Positions 11,229-26,933 of a stretch of DNA of 64,000 nt are shown piece by piece. The notes beneath the pieces are model-generated. The model was not told where the DNA came from. It ran no database searches and saw only the letters and a program-made list of their open reading frames with translations. The DNA is from Begonia masoniana (lineage: Eukaryota > Streptophyta > Magnoliopsida > Cucurbitales > Begoniaceae), in assembly GCA_022432975.1 (NCBI GenBank), contig CM039502.1:75101286-75165285 (forward strand). The letters run 5' to 3'. The position numbers and the translations under genes were made by a program. The stretch's first letter is position 1. Each line of letters starts with the position of its first letter.

Positions 11229-11790
11229 GCAAACCTGCCTTGCAAGCAGTCATACACATATACATGCTTTCGAATACACATAACTCATTATCGGGAGAGT
11301 CACCAAGTAAGTCTGTAGGCCTAATGTGTTACCCGAATTTGATGAACTTATGTTTCTGCGTACGACCACAATAGCTTGTATTGTTCGTCGTCTTTCCCTT
11401 TATTAATTTTTTGTGCTTCACTTTTTGCTCTTCTTGCAAAACTTGATGTAATTTTGACATTCAAATTCTTCCTCACTGTCTTGATAATGAAAGAAATTTC
11501 CCATGTAGGTTGACTTTTGAACCTATCCAAATAATGATTTGCCACCCATTTTGCAATAACGTGTCGATTCTCAATTTTTTTTGAACAGTTGTGAGAATCG
11601 TTGAAACTCTTTATTTGAAACGTAAGCTTATTTTGCATCTTCGAACCATGCAGTCGCTAATCACATCCGTCTTCACATGCTGCCGTCAGTCGTCGAGATT
11701 CACTTTTAATAAATTTGATCTCATAACCATTATTCAAAGTATATTCTACTATTTATTATGTAATTTCATTTAAGTAACTATATTTTTTCC
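11229..11790 (-). pseudogene. Mutator-like transposase, N-terminal part
   Basis: The minus strand carries the start side of the transposase seen at 806-1890. A NGYEIKFIKSESR block and a CEDGC-RLHGSKM block lie at about 11640-11740. Then come LTFQIKSFNDSHNCSKK, RHVIAKWVANHYLDRF and ARRAKSEAQ (11348-11638, 96 codons), and, after a frameshift, an LCVFESMYMYDCLQGRF block ending at the fold-back insertion. These are the DNA-binding MuDR N-terminal region and the lead-in to the catalytic domain. Stops and frameshifts show it is dead. The two insertions cut the reading between this part and the LDGCHLKG block at 1890. Confidence 0.72.
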
Positions 11791-12149
11791 TTAAATAAAA
11801 TCTCATCAAAATTTCTCCCTTACAGGTATGCTTTCCACTGCATCATCCTCTGAGTCGACTGGTGTTCGAAGCTTATCGTCTAGAGTTTTTTATGTCGATT
11901 GCACCTCTATTGCTTCATTATCTTATAGGTAATCGAATGCTAGAAAATCACCATATATGGGCGTAGAGTACGAATATCAGTCCATATTGGCATCACAAGT
12001 TGTTATATCGTCTAAATCAACTGATCTACTAGAATCAAAATTTATCGACGTCGATACAGAGAAAATTCGTTTGAACAAGAAAACGGTGGAGAGGTTTATG
12101 GTTTTCGCCAGCCAGGGGTGAGAATGGAGGATTGTTTCCTTATATAGTG
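11791..12149. other. Upstream flank of Mutator-like remnant, no gene seen
   Basis: AT-rich DNA with a few short acidic reading frames on the minus strand. It could hold the degenerate first exon of the Mutator-like gene, but I see nothing I can name. Confidence 0.35.
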
Positions 12150-12481
12150 TCGAAGATCGCCCCCCCGTTCTTAAGTAAAATAAATGAAATCAGGGGGTTG
12201 TTTCAGGGCGGCGACCCTCCGTTCTGAATCTTACCAAAAAATATGATCAACAACGGGAGGCCATTTCGGGTCGGTGACCCCGTCCCCAAACACCCTCTAA
12301 AATGGGGAGGCAGAGAATGATTGGTCGTTTCAGGGCGGTGACCTCCGGTTCTTGAATACCTCTAAAATGGGGATGCAGGAACGGGGGCCGTTGAGGGGCT
12401 GAGACCCCCTTTCTCCAATCACATGCGGTGTACGTTGGACTGGGGCTCTCCGCCCTCCCTTATCGACCACCCGACCCAATA
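12150..12481. repeat. GC-rich imperfect repeats (GGGCGGTGACC type)
   Basis: Three to four imperfect copies of a block around GGGCGGTGACC, followed by CCGTTCT and CCTCTAAAATGGGG. They occur near 12205, 12270 and 12330, with a shorter trace near 12160. The spacing is 60-70 bp. Function unknown; subterminal repeats of a DNA transposon are one possibility. Confidence 0.4.
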
Positions 12482-13226
12482 TGACATGCCTAGGGGCCCA
12501 ATCTTTCGAAGATTCAATAAAAGCCCAAACTTTAATTATTCTCCTCACTTATTACGTGTTTCTTTTGCAGGTCTTAATCTCGAGGATGGATCCACTTGGG
12601 AGATTAGCTCCTTAGATCGGGAGCATCCTTTGCATTTGTTGACGTGGGACACACGGATAAGTTGTGAACTTAGTTAGAAGGAATTTGTCTTCCCGGCATA
12701 CCAAAAGTGTAACCATTTCAATTATGCATTTTTCTTTTCTTTATTTTTATGAACACCTTTGATGTATTTTTCTTTTTTGAAACTTTGGCAAATATTTTAG
12801 CCCCATTTGTGAAGGTAAGGTGAGTTATAAGTCTTACTCAATTTATGCATTAAATTATTGGTTAGGATTGGAATAGTGATGATCAGCTATGGGTTGAAGA
12901 TCAAGAAGCAAGTCATCATCAAACCCTAAAGGGAAGGAAACCCAAAGCCCAACCAAGGGGGTACTAAAGAGGGATTGTTTTTTTTTTTTGAAATTCAAAT
13001 TTAAGCACCAAAAGATCAGCCACCAACAGATCAACGCTTCAGCGCGCGCTAGCTTTTCAATCCGCACCTTCATCCGTGCGCACCTCATCTTCTGCCCTCC
13101 ATCGTTGCGCCTCATACATGGCTCCAAATCGTCAGCAACAAGCGCACCAAAAACCCTAGCTATTCATCACTTAGGTCTATAAATAAGCATTGATTAGAAG
13201 TATTGAAAAACTTTTTGCCACATTGC
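12482..13226 (+). repeat. Old gypsy LTR 'H', piece 1 of 3 (5' part)
   Basis: It begins TGACATGCC, like the other LTRs of this family group in the window (TGACGTGCC at 18725, TGATATGCC at 17765). It follows the same course as the 18725-19996 LTR: a TTTTGCAGG stretch, an ACTTGGGAGATTAGCTCC-like block, a GGAATTTGTCTTCCCGG block near 12685, and a TATAAATA box near 13180. It stops at the hAT insertion target CACATTGC and resumes at 17602. Similarity is clearly lower than between the younger LTRs, so this is the oldest layer here. Confidence 0.65.
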
Positions 13227-13566
13227 TGGGGTTGGCAGAACCAGCTCGGAACCGCAAAACTGGACTGGACTGGACCGACAGTCTGGGCTGGTTCTTGGCC
13301 GGTTCTGCCTGGCCATGGAACCGGTCCCGGTTCCTTGGATTGGGGAACAGGGAACCGCGGTCCGGTCCCCGGTTCCCCGTACCAGGACTGGGAATTCCCA
13401 CTGGAGAACCGACCCATGGGTCGTCCCGGTGGGTTATCCGACCCATGGGTCGGATAACTTAAAATAATTTAAAAAAAAACTAAAACCAGCCCCACTCCTC
13501 AAGCTCGTCCAAGAAGAAGTTGTTTGTCACTGTCAATAGCTTCAACTTCTCTATATCCAGCCCCGT

Positions 13567-17141
<3,575 letters not shown>

Positions 17142-17601
17142 TTACATCCATTTTCATTTTCATTTTCAAGACAAACCCTAGACTATACAGATGAACACAG
17201 AAAAGATGAGGAGTACCAAACTCGAGGTGACCGCCGGGAAGAGCGAAGGTAGAGTCACCGATGGATGACAGTCAGCGACCTAACAGAACGGAGGTGCCCT
17301 TAAGGACGAAGACCACCACGGCCACTCTCAGAATCAGACACGGCCCTCCCTTGTTTTCCATTTCTTGCCTCTTCATCTCTCTGTACCTTTTTCTATCGCT
17401 CCTATTTGCGATGGTTTTGCTAGTTGAAGATCGAATTTCATCGGTTGGATTGAATTTTTTTTTTAAATTAAAAAAAAATGGTGGGAGGAACCGGTACCGA
17501 ACCAGAACCGGACTGAAATTTGATCCGGTCCCGGTTCCTCTCGGGGCCAGTTCAGGTTCTGAGCAAAAAAATCTCGGACCGTGCCCACCCCTACACATTG
17601 C

Positions 17602-17764
17602 TAATATAGGAGTTACCTTTGCCTCTTTTGAGAGTTTTGGAATTACCTTCGTCAGAAAGGTAAGCCACGAATTTCTAAATCCGTGATTGGAGTAGAGGAC
17701 TTCGTTACTAACTAGCTCAAGGTTGCTAGAGTTAGTAAGTATTGCTTTCCACCTTCATTCTTCC
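17602..17764 (+). repeat. Old gypsy LTR 'H', piece 2 of 3
   Basis: Continues piece 1 after the hAT element. The 'gagttagcc...gctagc...ttaatcattcc' course of the 18725-19996 LTR is recognisable in diverged form. It ends with the target sequence CTTCC (17760-17764), where the inverted-LTR composite is inserted. Confidence 0.55.
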
Positions 17765-18548
17765 TGATATGCCTACGAGACTTATCCATTGATCACAAAC
17801 CCAGGTAAGTAATTTAACCAATTTATCGTCTAACCGGTTTGTTATTTTTGTAGGAAAATACCATCTTAAAGCATGGAGAAGGAGCTTGATTAGAGAAAGC
17901 AACGGGCTAAAAGGGAGTGTAGCGCTGACCAAGAAAATGGCACAAACAACTAGAGGAGAAGCGGGCATCAAAAGACCAAACAACAGCTGAACCGGTCAGC
18001 AACGAACAAAGTTTAAAAAAATAAACCAGGCAGCAGCTCATCAGGGAACTAGGTAGCAATTGAGTGAGCCGGACAGCAAGTTTGCTCCTACTTGGCTGAG
18101 AGTGTCGACGCTCCAATGGCTATATCATCGCCAATAGCTATCTTCCGTTGATGAAGTTTTTCCTTTTCTGTTTCTTCTGAAGGCTGTCGATCATTCAAAG
18201 GGCTATATAACATTGTTCTGAATGCTTTGTAATGGTCTTTTGGCCAATTTTCAAATTACAGAAGTTCATCTTCTTCGTTGGAGTGATCCTCCATTTTTTT
18301 TGTTTTCTGGGTAATTCTCAATCGATGAGTAATATTTGATTTGAAGCTCCCATTTGAGGCCTCTTCCTTTGGTGTGTAATATCCAGAAGGTAAGCTTCAA
18401 GGTGGTTCTTGAATTCGGTGTGTAATATCTGAAATTCAGAGCACCGGTTGTCTCCAAGCTTCGGCTCTTTGGAGACTTTCTTCAACTCCATCAAGTCCCA
18501 TTGCATTTGGATCACGAGAGTGAAAGTATCGGGACCTAAATCGTGTCA
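17765..18548 (+). repeat. Forward LTR of composite 'X' (784 bp)
   Basis: Starts TGATATGCC, ends CGTGTCA and is followed by a tRNA-Met-type primer site. It matches the reverse complement of 33488-33263 plus 32113-31557 with a few percent difference. Frames in it (17732-18515) are non-coding by-products. Confidence 0.8.
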
Positions 18549-18550
18549 AG

Positions 18551-18563
18551 TGGTATTAGAGCC
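18551..18563 (+). other. Primer binding site of composite 'X'
   Basis: TGGTATTAGAGCC, one base different from the canonical TGGTATCAGAGCC site for initiator Met tRNA. It lies two bases after the LTR end CGTGTCA. Confidence 0.75.
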
Positions 18564-18724
18564 AGAGTTGCTCTCTGGTCTTTATGTGTTGCTGTTCTGC
18601 TTAGTCATCAACTTGTTGCAGCATCATTTGGAATATTACCTTGGTTGTTTTAGTGAGGATAAATCTATATCTTCTTGGTGATCATTTTGGTAATTTAATT
18701 GCTTTGGAAATCACGTTGTGTTAG

Positions 18725-19996
18725 TGACGTGCCTCGTAGGCTCGTAACTAGATCACAAACCCGGGCACAAAATTTAACTGTTCAATGTTCTAACGACTTG
18801 TCTCTTTTTGCAGGTTTCGATTCACTCATGGACTTCACTTGGGAGCCGACTAAGGAGGATGAGGAGAAGCCTTACCATGTCATTCATTAAAGCATTCGCA
18901 CGGAGCTTGCTGATAGCCCCATGGGAATTTGTCTTCCCGGTTCATAATTTGTAATTTTTAATTTTTAAAACTCATTGGCATACATTCGCTTTTATTGTAA
19001 GGATTTTATAATTGCATTTCATGCATTAGATTGTGTGGTTAGGACTAGATGTATGGTGGTGGATTTGGGTTGGAGGAAGTTCAACAAAATATTCAAAGGA
19101 AAAGGCCCTACAATAAATGGAGCCCAATGGAAGCATTGGCCCAAAGAAGAGCCCACAAAAAAATGTATAATTTTGCAAGTATAAAAGTTAGTGGCAACAT
19201 GGATTGATGATGTGGCAAGATTCCCTCCATTGATCCATTTAGGCATGGCATTCATCTCCTCCCTAGGATGTGTGCTTGTTTGCCTTGATCTTGGCCATCC
19301 ATCCTTTTTGATCCAAGGGCCCTAATCCACCTAGGACTTCTATAAATGCATGGTATTAGTGATTGTAGACAACTTTTGCTAAATCAATATACTATTATTT
19401 CTCTAAATCTCCAAAATTCCTTTGGTGATTTTTCCTTGGTTCTTTGAACCAAGAGGAGTTAGCCTCCATTGCTAGCATAGCTTGGGTTGTTAGGTTAGCT
19501 CTTAATCATTCCCTCATCTTCTCCCTTGGGAGTTGAAACGAGGACGAAAATCCCCGGTCTACGGCGGTCATTTTCTTCACGGAAAACGTGTATCCGGGAG
19601 CTTAAACCGTAAGCTCGCTCCTCGAATCCACCAAGGGTTTTCTTTACTTTTATTGCTATCACTTTTGCACACAAATCACTCTTTACTTTTCAGCTTTTCA
19701 TTATCCACACACTCACTTTCTATTTTTTTATCTTTTCTTTATTTCCATTGCTTTACATTTCCTTGTCATTTCTAACATATATTGTCATCTTATTCTCTTT
19801 ATTTTCTTGTAATTTTGCTTCTCTCTACTAACCTATAATCTCGGCCATCATCTTAACATTTGCCTTCTTTATTTCTTGCCTTTAGTTTAGTATTTTATTT
19901 CAATATTCAAATATTGTTCACTAGCACTCAACCGAGCACCAACCTAGCATATTCGTGGGTCGTACACGGGCCCTCTTTCTAGGGGCCCCCGTGTCA
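18725..19996 (+). repeat. 5' LTR of CRM-like element (1272 bp)
   Basis: Starts TGACGTGCC, ends CCCGTGTCA and is nearly identical to 26711-27981. It includes the sequence that, in the 3' copy, encodes the C-terminus of the polyprotein. In this copy a stop replaces a Trp codon near 18889, so the two LTRs have begun to diverge. Confidence 0.9.
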
Positions 19997-19998
19997 AG

Positions 19999-20010
19999 TG
20001 GTATCAGAGC
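19999..20010 (+). other. tRNA-iMet primer binding site
   Basis: TGGTATCAGAGC two bases after the 5' LTR end. Confidence 0.88.
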
Positions 20011-21219
20011 AATAGGCTTCCCTTGATGTGTTTTTGATGCATTTGGCAATCGCCAACAGCTATACACAAAAACCGGGATAGCGCTCGATTTGTTTCTCGC
20101 ATTATTTCTTATATATTTGGTGCTAACTTTGAGCTAACTTGTGCTAATCCAACTTTTATTTTTGCTACCATTATTTTGTTATATTAATGCTTGTTCTAAT
20201 GTGGAAAAATATGGTGAAAAATCCTACAAGAAAACGCACAAGGTAAAGCCTCAAATCTCTTAGTTTCATTCCTTTATTTTCTCGGTTTCTTCTCCTTTGT
20301 GTGCCACGGTTTCTACCTTGTTTTTGCTTTATTTTGAGTCCTTATTTTTTTTAGATCTAAGCCGAAACTCTGTTGAAAATTTGGTAGAAAAGCAAGCATG
20401 AAATCGGTCTAAAGAAAATTGCTAAACCGGGTTATATTGTTGCATAATCTTCACGGTTTTCACTATATTTGCCTCGGTTTATTGCTCCTTTAGTCTCGAT
20501 TTTTGTTGGCATTTCTTGTTAGCATTTTAACCTTGTTTTAGCACTTAATTATTGTCCAATCACTATATTAAAATTCTGGAAATTTTGGTGCTTCAATTCG
20601 GCTTGGAACTATTACTATCGAAAATAGGATTATTGTTGAAATTATCGCATCGGTTTTGTCTCTTTTGTTAAGCTCGAATTTGTCTATTATTTTTGCTGAA
20701 TATTGCTCATGTTTTAGTTCATAAATTTACCTAATATATGCTGTTAAGTGAATGCATTAAATTGGTTAACAAGAAATTGGCAAAAGCATGAATTAAAGTA
20801 GCAAATTGGAGCTAGACATTAGATTAACAATTCTGCTATATTTGAATTAAATTCCAGCATGTTATTTTGACTTAAATGATGTTCTAAATTTTATCCTTTG
20901 CTGTTTTTAGAGTTAATTAGTTGTCATTAATATTGCTCTAGTTTGTCCTTAGTAAAAATTGATAACTTGATTGAGTTTCTTGACAATTTGTGGTGAAAAT
21001 GAATTATTGAAAATATTCACTTCTTGGTTGAGATATTAAGTATTATTAAATTGTCTAGTTATCATCCTAATTAGCGTGATCCCTATTTTTATTGTTGTCT
21101 TAGCTAAGATTGTTCCTTAGTTCCTAAAATTGTCTAAGACATTAAGAAGATAAAAATCACACTAATTTAGGGAAATTTACTTAGACAAGAATTTCAATTT
21201 TTAATTAAATCACTCAACC
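20011..21219 (+). other. Untranslated leader of CRM-like element
   Basis: 1.2 kb of T-rich sequence between primer site and gag start. No gene seen. Long leaders are usual in this type of element. Confidence 0.7.
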
Positions 21220-21972
21220 ATGCCTAATCGAAGTGGACTCAATCGAGAATCACCACACCAAGAACCACATCAGACTAGGGATACTCCCCCACCCGAACAC
21301 ACCCGTTACGAAGGAGAAACTAGCTCTCAAGGAGGCATGCAAGGACAAATTGATGCCTTAACGAATATAGTTAATAGCCTTGCCCAACAAGTCCAAACTA
21401 TGCTGAACAATCCTCCTCGTAGAGAATTTCATGAACGTGTCCCCTCTCAAGAGATCTCCTCTAGGATTATTCCCGAACGCCCTAGGCGTAGAGCACCTTT
21501 TCAACCACCTATAGAGGAAGAGGAATGGGTTGAACCCCAAAGAAGGAGACCACGTCATTTTAATTCGGAGGATGATATTTGGACGGAAGATGATGAAGAG
21601 TACCGACCTAATCGTCGTAGGGACAACGACGACCTCCGTAATGTCAAGATGACAATTCCCCCTTTCAATGAGACGTGTGATGGAAACACGTATCTTGATT
21701 GGGTTGATAAGGTAGAGAGAATCTTTGAGTGTCACGACTATTCCGAGCGAGTCAAAATTCAACTCGCCTCCCTTGAACTAACGGGCCAGGCCACATTATG
21801 GTGGTCCAACCTTAAAAACCAAAGAATGCGTACACTAGGATACCCCATCTCAACCTGGAATTCCATGAAAGAGGAAATGCACAAGAGGTTCGTTCCCCGA
21901 CACTACAAGCACGAACTCTTCCACCAACTTCACAACCTTAGAAAAAATTCTCTCTCTGTCGATGAGTATATC
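21220..21972 (+). pseudogene. CRM-like gag, N-terminal part
   Basis: 251 codons from ATG at 21220. An N-terminal polar region rich in Pro, Glu and Arg has a short helical stretch (IDALTNIVNSLAQQVQTML). The retrotransposon gag domain follows, with YLDWVDKVERIFECHDY, QATLWWSNL, MKEEMHKRFVP and LHNLRKNSLSVDEY. The frame is cut by a hAT MITE inserted at the target AGTATATC within the VDEYI codons. It resumes at 22887 with TEFETLNMRCAI, so the two parts form one gag interrupted by 906 bp. Confidence 0.88.
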
Positions 21973-22878
21973 TAGGGGTGTGCAAAACCGGTTTCGGTTC
22001 GGTTTTAGAGAGAAACCGAACCGAACCGAACGGTTTCGATTTTGGACTTACCAAACCAAAACCGATTTTGGAAGCATACCAAAACCGAACCTAAACCGAA
22101 CCGAAACTTTCGGTTCGGTTTCGGTTTGGTTTCAGTTTTACAACCTATTTTCCAAAAATAGAAAACTTTCCCTTTCCAAACCTCAAACCAAGAACAGGGA
22201 TTCTACTTTGATTATCATTTTCTCGAAATTTCTAGAGAAAAATCTCTAAGTTCTCTGAACCAGCCTCTGCAGATAAGAGTTTAGAAGATCTGGGATGAAA
22301 ATGAATGTCTCCCAAGCTTGAAACTAAACAGTTTTGGAAGCAAGTTCTAACTGGGTACATTTTCTCGAGTAACAAACAGAAAAAGAGGAGTGAACAACAA
22401 ATCAAGTCAAAATGGTAAAGCATACTTTAGGCGATTGACGGGTTTGCTTCCTGGGGAACCCGGTCTGAGACTCGAGGTCTGGCAGCCGGTCGCCATTGAT
22501 GGACGCAGACAGAGGCGAAGGAGTTGGCGTGAGGAATCTCTCGAAGATAGCCAGAACCAGAAACATGGAGACGAGTGAAGACTGAAGAAGACTAAGAGTG
22601 AAGTGAAGACTAAGAGTGAAGACTGAAGAAGATTTAGGGCTTCTGGTTCTGGCATCACTTTTGATTTTTTTTTTTTCTTTTTTAGTTAAGGTCCGGTCCG
22701 GTTCGGTTCGGTTTGTATCGGTTTTGGCCGATCCAAACCGAAAACCGAACCTAATTAACCAGTTTCTATAAATTGAAACCGAACCGAACCGAACCTATGC
22801 TCAAAACCGGTCCAAACCGAACCTAAATCACCGGTTTTGGTTCGGTTCACCGGTTCCGGTTCGGTTTGCACACCCCTA
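21973..22878. mobile_element. hAT-type MITE / non-autonomous element in gag
   Basis: 906 bp with ends TAGGGGTGTGCAAA and TTTGCACACCCCTA, which form good inverted termini. The 8-bp target duplication AGTATATC is perfect on both sides (21965-21972 and 22879-22886). Both end regions are dense in GGTTCGGTTT/AAACCGAACC motifs. There is no transposase; frames such as 21962-22249 are repeat translations. Perfect duplication and clean ends make it the youngest layer in this nest. Confidence 0.92.
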
Positions 22879-22886
22879 AGTATATC

Positions 22887-23670
22887 ACGGAATTTGAAAC
22901 TCTCAATATGCGTTGTGCTATTGATGAACCCCAAGAGAAACTCATCGCGAGATTCATTCGACGTCTTAACCGCGATATTGGAGATGCAGTTGAAGTACAA
23001 CAATTGCAAACCATGGACATGGTCATTCAACTCGCCCTCACGGTGGAAAGACAACTCAAACGAAAACGCAAGACCAACTTCCCAACTAAATTTCTACCTA
23101 GGCACCTAGATCAAGATAAACCCAAACCTCCATGGAAGAATGAAGAGAAAAGGCCCATTAACCGTAATTGGCCACCTAAAACCCCATTCAACCAAAACAA
23201 ACCCTCTCCTACGGACAAAAATCAATCAAACCCTCCTAAAGGACAAAGAGCCCGTGACGTCCAATGCTACAAGTGCTTAGGCAAGGGACATTACGCAAAT
23301 GAATGTTCTAACCGTCGAGTGATGGTTATCAAGGAGTCAACCGGAGAATGGGAGAGTGAGAACGATGAAGGACAATACATCGATAAGGAAGTAGGAGAAG
23401 AGGTAGATGACGAGAGCGAGCACGAGTCAGATGAGTGTGCCGCTCAAGATGGACCACTTTTAATGGTGATTAGAAGATCCCTTGTCTCTAAAAATGTTGA
23501 GGAGGACTGCCAACACGAAAACATTTTTCAAAGTAGATGTGCAGTCAAAGATAAAGTATGTTCGGTGATTATAGATAGTGGAAGTTGCGTTAACGTAGCT
23601 TCCCAAGATATGGTTAACAAGCTTGGATTGGAGTCGACAAACCACCCTAAACCATATAAATTGAGATGAT
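22887..23670 (+). pseudogene. CRM-like gag C-terminus and protease start
   Basis: Continues gag after the MITE. It holds the rest of the gag core (LIARFIRRLNRDI), a basic linker, one CCHC zinc knuckle CYKCLGKGHYANEC (about 23262-23305), an acidic stretch, then the aspartic protease with IIDSGSCVNVAS (near 23570-23605). The frame ends at a TGA (23668-23670) after YKLR, where relatives have Trp; the likeliest cause is TGG to TGA. Confidence 0.85.
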
Positions 23671-24206
23671 TGGATGATAGAGATGACATTAAAGTGACCA
23701 AACAAGTAACTATTAATTTTACTATTGTAAAATATAAGGATTCGGTTACTTGCGATGTCGTGCCAATGAAAGCGAGTCATCTTCTATTAGGACGACCATG
23801 GCTCTATGACCGTAAGGTACATTATGATGGTTACCTCAACAACTATAGTTTGAAATTCGGCGGTAGAAATATCAAATTACTTCCTATGACCCCTGAACAA
23901 ATTGCTCATGATGATGCGCTTAGGAAGGAGGAAAAGACTAAAGAAAATCTTTTGTTGACCAAAAAGGGATTAAGGGCTGCTGTGACTAAGGGAAAAATGG
24001 TGATTCTTGTTTTATTTAGGGACCGAATTATGGAGCTTGGAGACATTCCCTTACCGATTCAAAACCTACTTAAGACTTATCAAGATGTTTTTCCTGAAGA
24101 ACTACCCCCTGGACTACCCCCGATTAGAGGAATAGAACACCAAATTGACCTCCAACCCGGTGCTATGTTACCAAATCGACCGGCTTATAGGATGAGGCTT
24201 GAATAA
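23671..24206 (+). pseudogene. CRM-like protease C-terminus and linker to RT
   Basis: Same phase as the previous segment. It contains CDVVPMKASHLLLGRPW, the second half of the retropepsin fold, then a linker and the start of the RT N-terminus (LPPGLPPIRGIEHQIDLQPGA). It ends at a TAA (24204-24206), after which homology goes on in phase through a second TAA near 24303. Confidence 0.82.
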
Positions 24207-25667
24207 GCAAAAAAATTACAAGATCAAGTCCAAGAATTATTAGGGAGAGGATACATAAGAGAGTCGATGAGCCCATGCGCTGTACCTACCCTATTAGTAC
24301 CTTAAAAGGATGGCTCTATGCGAATGTGTGTTGATAGTAGAGCTATCAACCAAATAACCATTAAGTATAGGTATCCTATTCCTCGGTTAGAAGATATGTT
24401 GGACGAATTGAGTGGAGCCTCAATTTTCTCTAAAGTTGACTTGAAGAGCGGGTATCACCAAATACGGATGAAAGAGGGTGATGAATGGAAGACCGCCTTC
24501 AAAACAAAATACGGATTGTTTGAATGGATGGTTATGCCATTCGGTCTTACAAATGCCCCGAGCACCTTTATGCGGTTAATGCATCATGTTCTTAAGGAAT
24601 TCCTTGGAAAATTTGTTGTCGTGTATTTCGATGACATCTTGGTGTATAGTCGCGACCTCCCACAACATGTCAACCATCTCAGGATGTTATTTCAAACCCT
24701 CCGTCGTACTAAATTGTTTGGGAATTTGAGTAAGTGCTCCTTTGGGCAAGAGAAAGTTTACTTTTTGGGTTTTATCATTTCTAAGGATGGCTTGGAAGCG
24801 GACGAAGAGAAGGTTAAAGCCATCAAGGAGTGGCCCACTCCTAATAGTATCACTGAAGTCCGTAGTTTCCACGGATTAGCCTCTTTTTACAGAAGATTCA
24901 TTAAAGACTTCAGTTCTTTAGTCGCTCCTATTACGGACCTCACTAAGAAAGGAGTTGACTTTAATTGGACACCGACATGTCAAGGTAGCTTCGATATGAT
25001 AAAAGAAAAACTTTGTCAATCACCCGTTTTGGCCCTTCCCGATTTCAACAAGGTTTTTGAGATCAAGAGTGATGCCTCCGGTATTGGCATTGGAGCTGTA
25101 TTGATGCAAGATGGCAAACCTCTTGCGTATTTTAGTGAAAAATTGAAAGGAGCTGCTTTGAACTATTCAACTTATGACAAAGAGTTTTATGCCGTGATTA
25201 GAGCTCTCGAACATTGGCAACATTACTTACTTTCAAAAGAGTTTGTGATTCACTCCGACCACCAATCCCTTAAGCACATTAAGAGCCAACACAAACTCAA
25301 CAAGCGTCACGCAAAATGGGTGGAATTCTTGGAAAGATTTCCCTACATTCTCAAATATTTGAAAGGGTCTGATAATACCGTTGCCGATGCTTTATCTCGT
25401 AGACGTATCCTCTTAACGGAATTAAGTGTTAGATTTTTCAGATTTGAATGGATCAAAACCTTGTATGCATCCGATAAAGATTTTGGATTGCCTTATCACG
25501 TTTGCCAAACTAAGGCTGAAGGAGGATATAGTCTTATCGATGAATTTCTATTAAAGAATGGGAAATTGTGTATTCCTAATTGCAGTCTTAGACAATGCCT
25601 CATTAAAGAAGCTCATGGAGGAGGATTGTCTGGGCATTTTGGGGAAAAGAAAACCTCGAACTATTGA
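24207..25667 (+). pseudogene. CRM-like reverse transcriptase and RNase H
   Basis: After two in-frame stops the frame is open from 24306 to 25667. It has the RT palm ([25 protein letters not shown] active site near 24628-24655), thumb and connection. RNase H follows, with [29 protein letters not shown] and NTVADALSR. Then comes the first half of the integrase zinc finger ([11 protein letters not shown]). A frameshift near 25650-25665 moves the rest into another frame. RNA-templated DNA synthesis is the ancestral role; this copy cannot make a full protein. Confidence 0.88.
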
Positions 25668-26933
25668 AAGAAAAATTTCATTGGCCTCACATGATGAAAG
25701 ACGTACACCACTATGTCGAGAAGTGTATTGTTTGTAAGAAGGCTAAAAGCAAAGTTCTACCCCAAGGACTTTACCTTCCTTTACTAGTTCCTACACACCC
25801 TTGGGTAGAAATTAGCATGGATTTTGTTTTGGAGTTACCACGAACGGGACGTAATAAAGATTCTATACTCGTGGTTGTGGATAGATTCTCCAAAATGGCG
25901 CATTTTATCGCCTGCAATAAGACTGATGATTCTGCTGCTATAGCCGACCTATTCTTCAAGGAGATAGTTAGACTCCATGGGGTGCCTCAATCTATTGTGT
26001 CAGATCGCGATACTAAACTTTTTGAGCACTTTTTGGAAAACTTTATGGAAGAAGTTGGGGACTACATTATGTTTTAGTACATCTTTCCATCCCCAAACGG
26101 ACGGCCAAACGGAAGTGGTCAATAGGACTTTGGAAACCCTTCTCCGAAGTGTCATAGGTAAGAATCTAACCAATTGGGACATATTACTACCCCAAGTTGA
26201 ATTCGGTTATAACCGAAGCCTTCATTCCACCACCCAGCAAACGTCATTTGAGGTAGTATATGGTTTTAATCCGAACACACCATTGACACTTATTCCTATT
26301 CCAACCCAGGACCTAATTAACCCTTCGGGAGTGAATAAAGCAGAGCAAATGAAAAAGTTGTATGAAAAGGTTCGCCAAACCATTGAGAAGAATAACGCCA
26401 ATTATGCGAAGCATGCGAATAAAGGACGAAATGAGGTAGATTTCAATGTTGGAGATTTGGTGTGGATACACCTTAGAAAAGAACGGTTTCCCGCCAAAAG
26501 ACGCTCCAAGCTATTACCTAGAGCTGAAGGCCCCTTTAAAGTTTTAGAGCGCATAAATAACAATGCTTACAAATTGGAGTTACCTGGCGATTATGGGGTA
26601 TCATCCACCTTCAACGTGCAAGATTTGTCCCCTTATATTGGAGAATTGGGACATGAAGACGAGGTTGAGCTAACGGATTTGAGGCCAAATCCTCAGCCAC
26701 CCGGAGGGGATGACGTGCCTCGTAGGCTCGTTACTAGATCACAAACCCGGGCACAAAATTTAACTGTTCAATGTTCTAACGACTTGTCTCTTTTTGCAGG
26801 TTTCGATTCACTCATGGACTTCACTTGGGAGCCGACTAAGGAGGATGAGGAGAAGCCTTACCATGTCATTCATTGGAGCATTCGCACGGAGCTTGCTGAT
26901 AGCCCCATGGGAATTTGTCTTCCCGGGCCTTAA
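25664..26933 (+). pseudogene. CRM-like integrase; C-terminus encoded in the 3' LTR
   Basis: Two overlapping frames. The first (to 26077) has FHWPHMMKDVHHYVEKC-VCKKAKSK (zinc finger Cys pair) and the DDE Asp residues (ISMDFVLELP, VSDRDTKLFEHF). A frameshift near 26060 leads to the second frame, with [17 protein letters not shown] (catalytic Glu), the GPFKVLERINNNAYKLELP fold and the tail. The second frame crosses the LTR boundary at 26711 and ends at 26933, so about 74 residues come from the LTR. No chromodomain is visible in that tail. Known CRM elements also carry polyprotein ends that overlap the 3' LTR. Confidence 0.85.

Noticed and set aside
10348..11281. Several 80-147-codon frames on both strands
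   Set aside because: They are translations of the gypsy LTR end and of the palindromic arms; mirror-image peptides on both strands show this.
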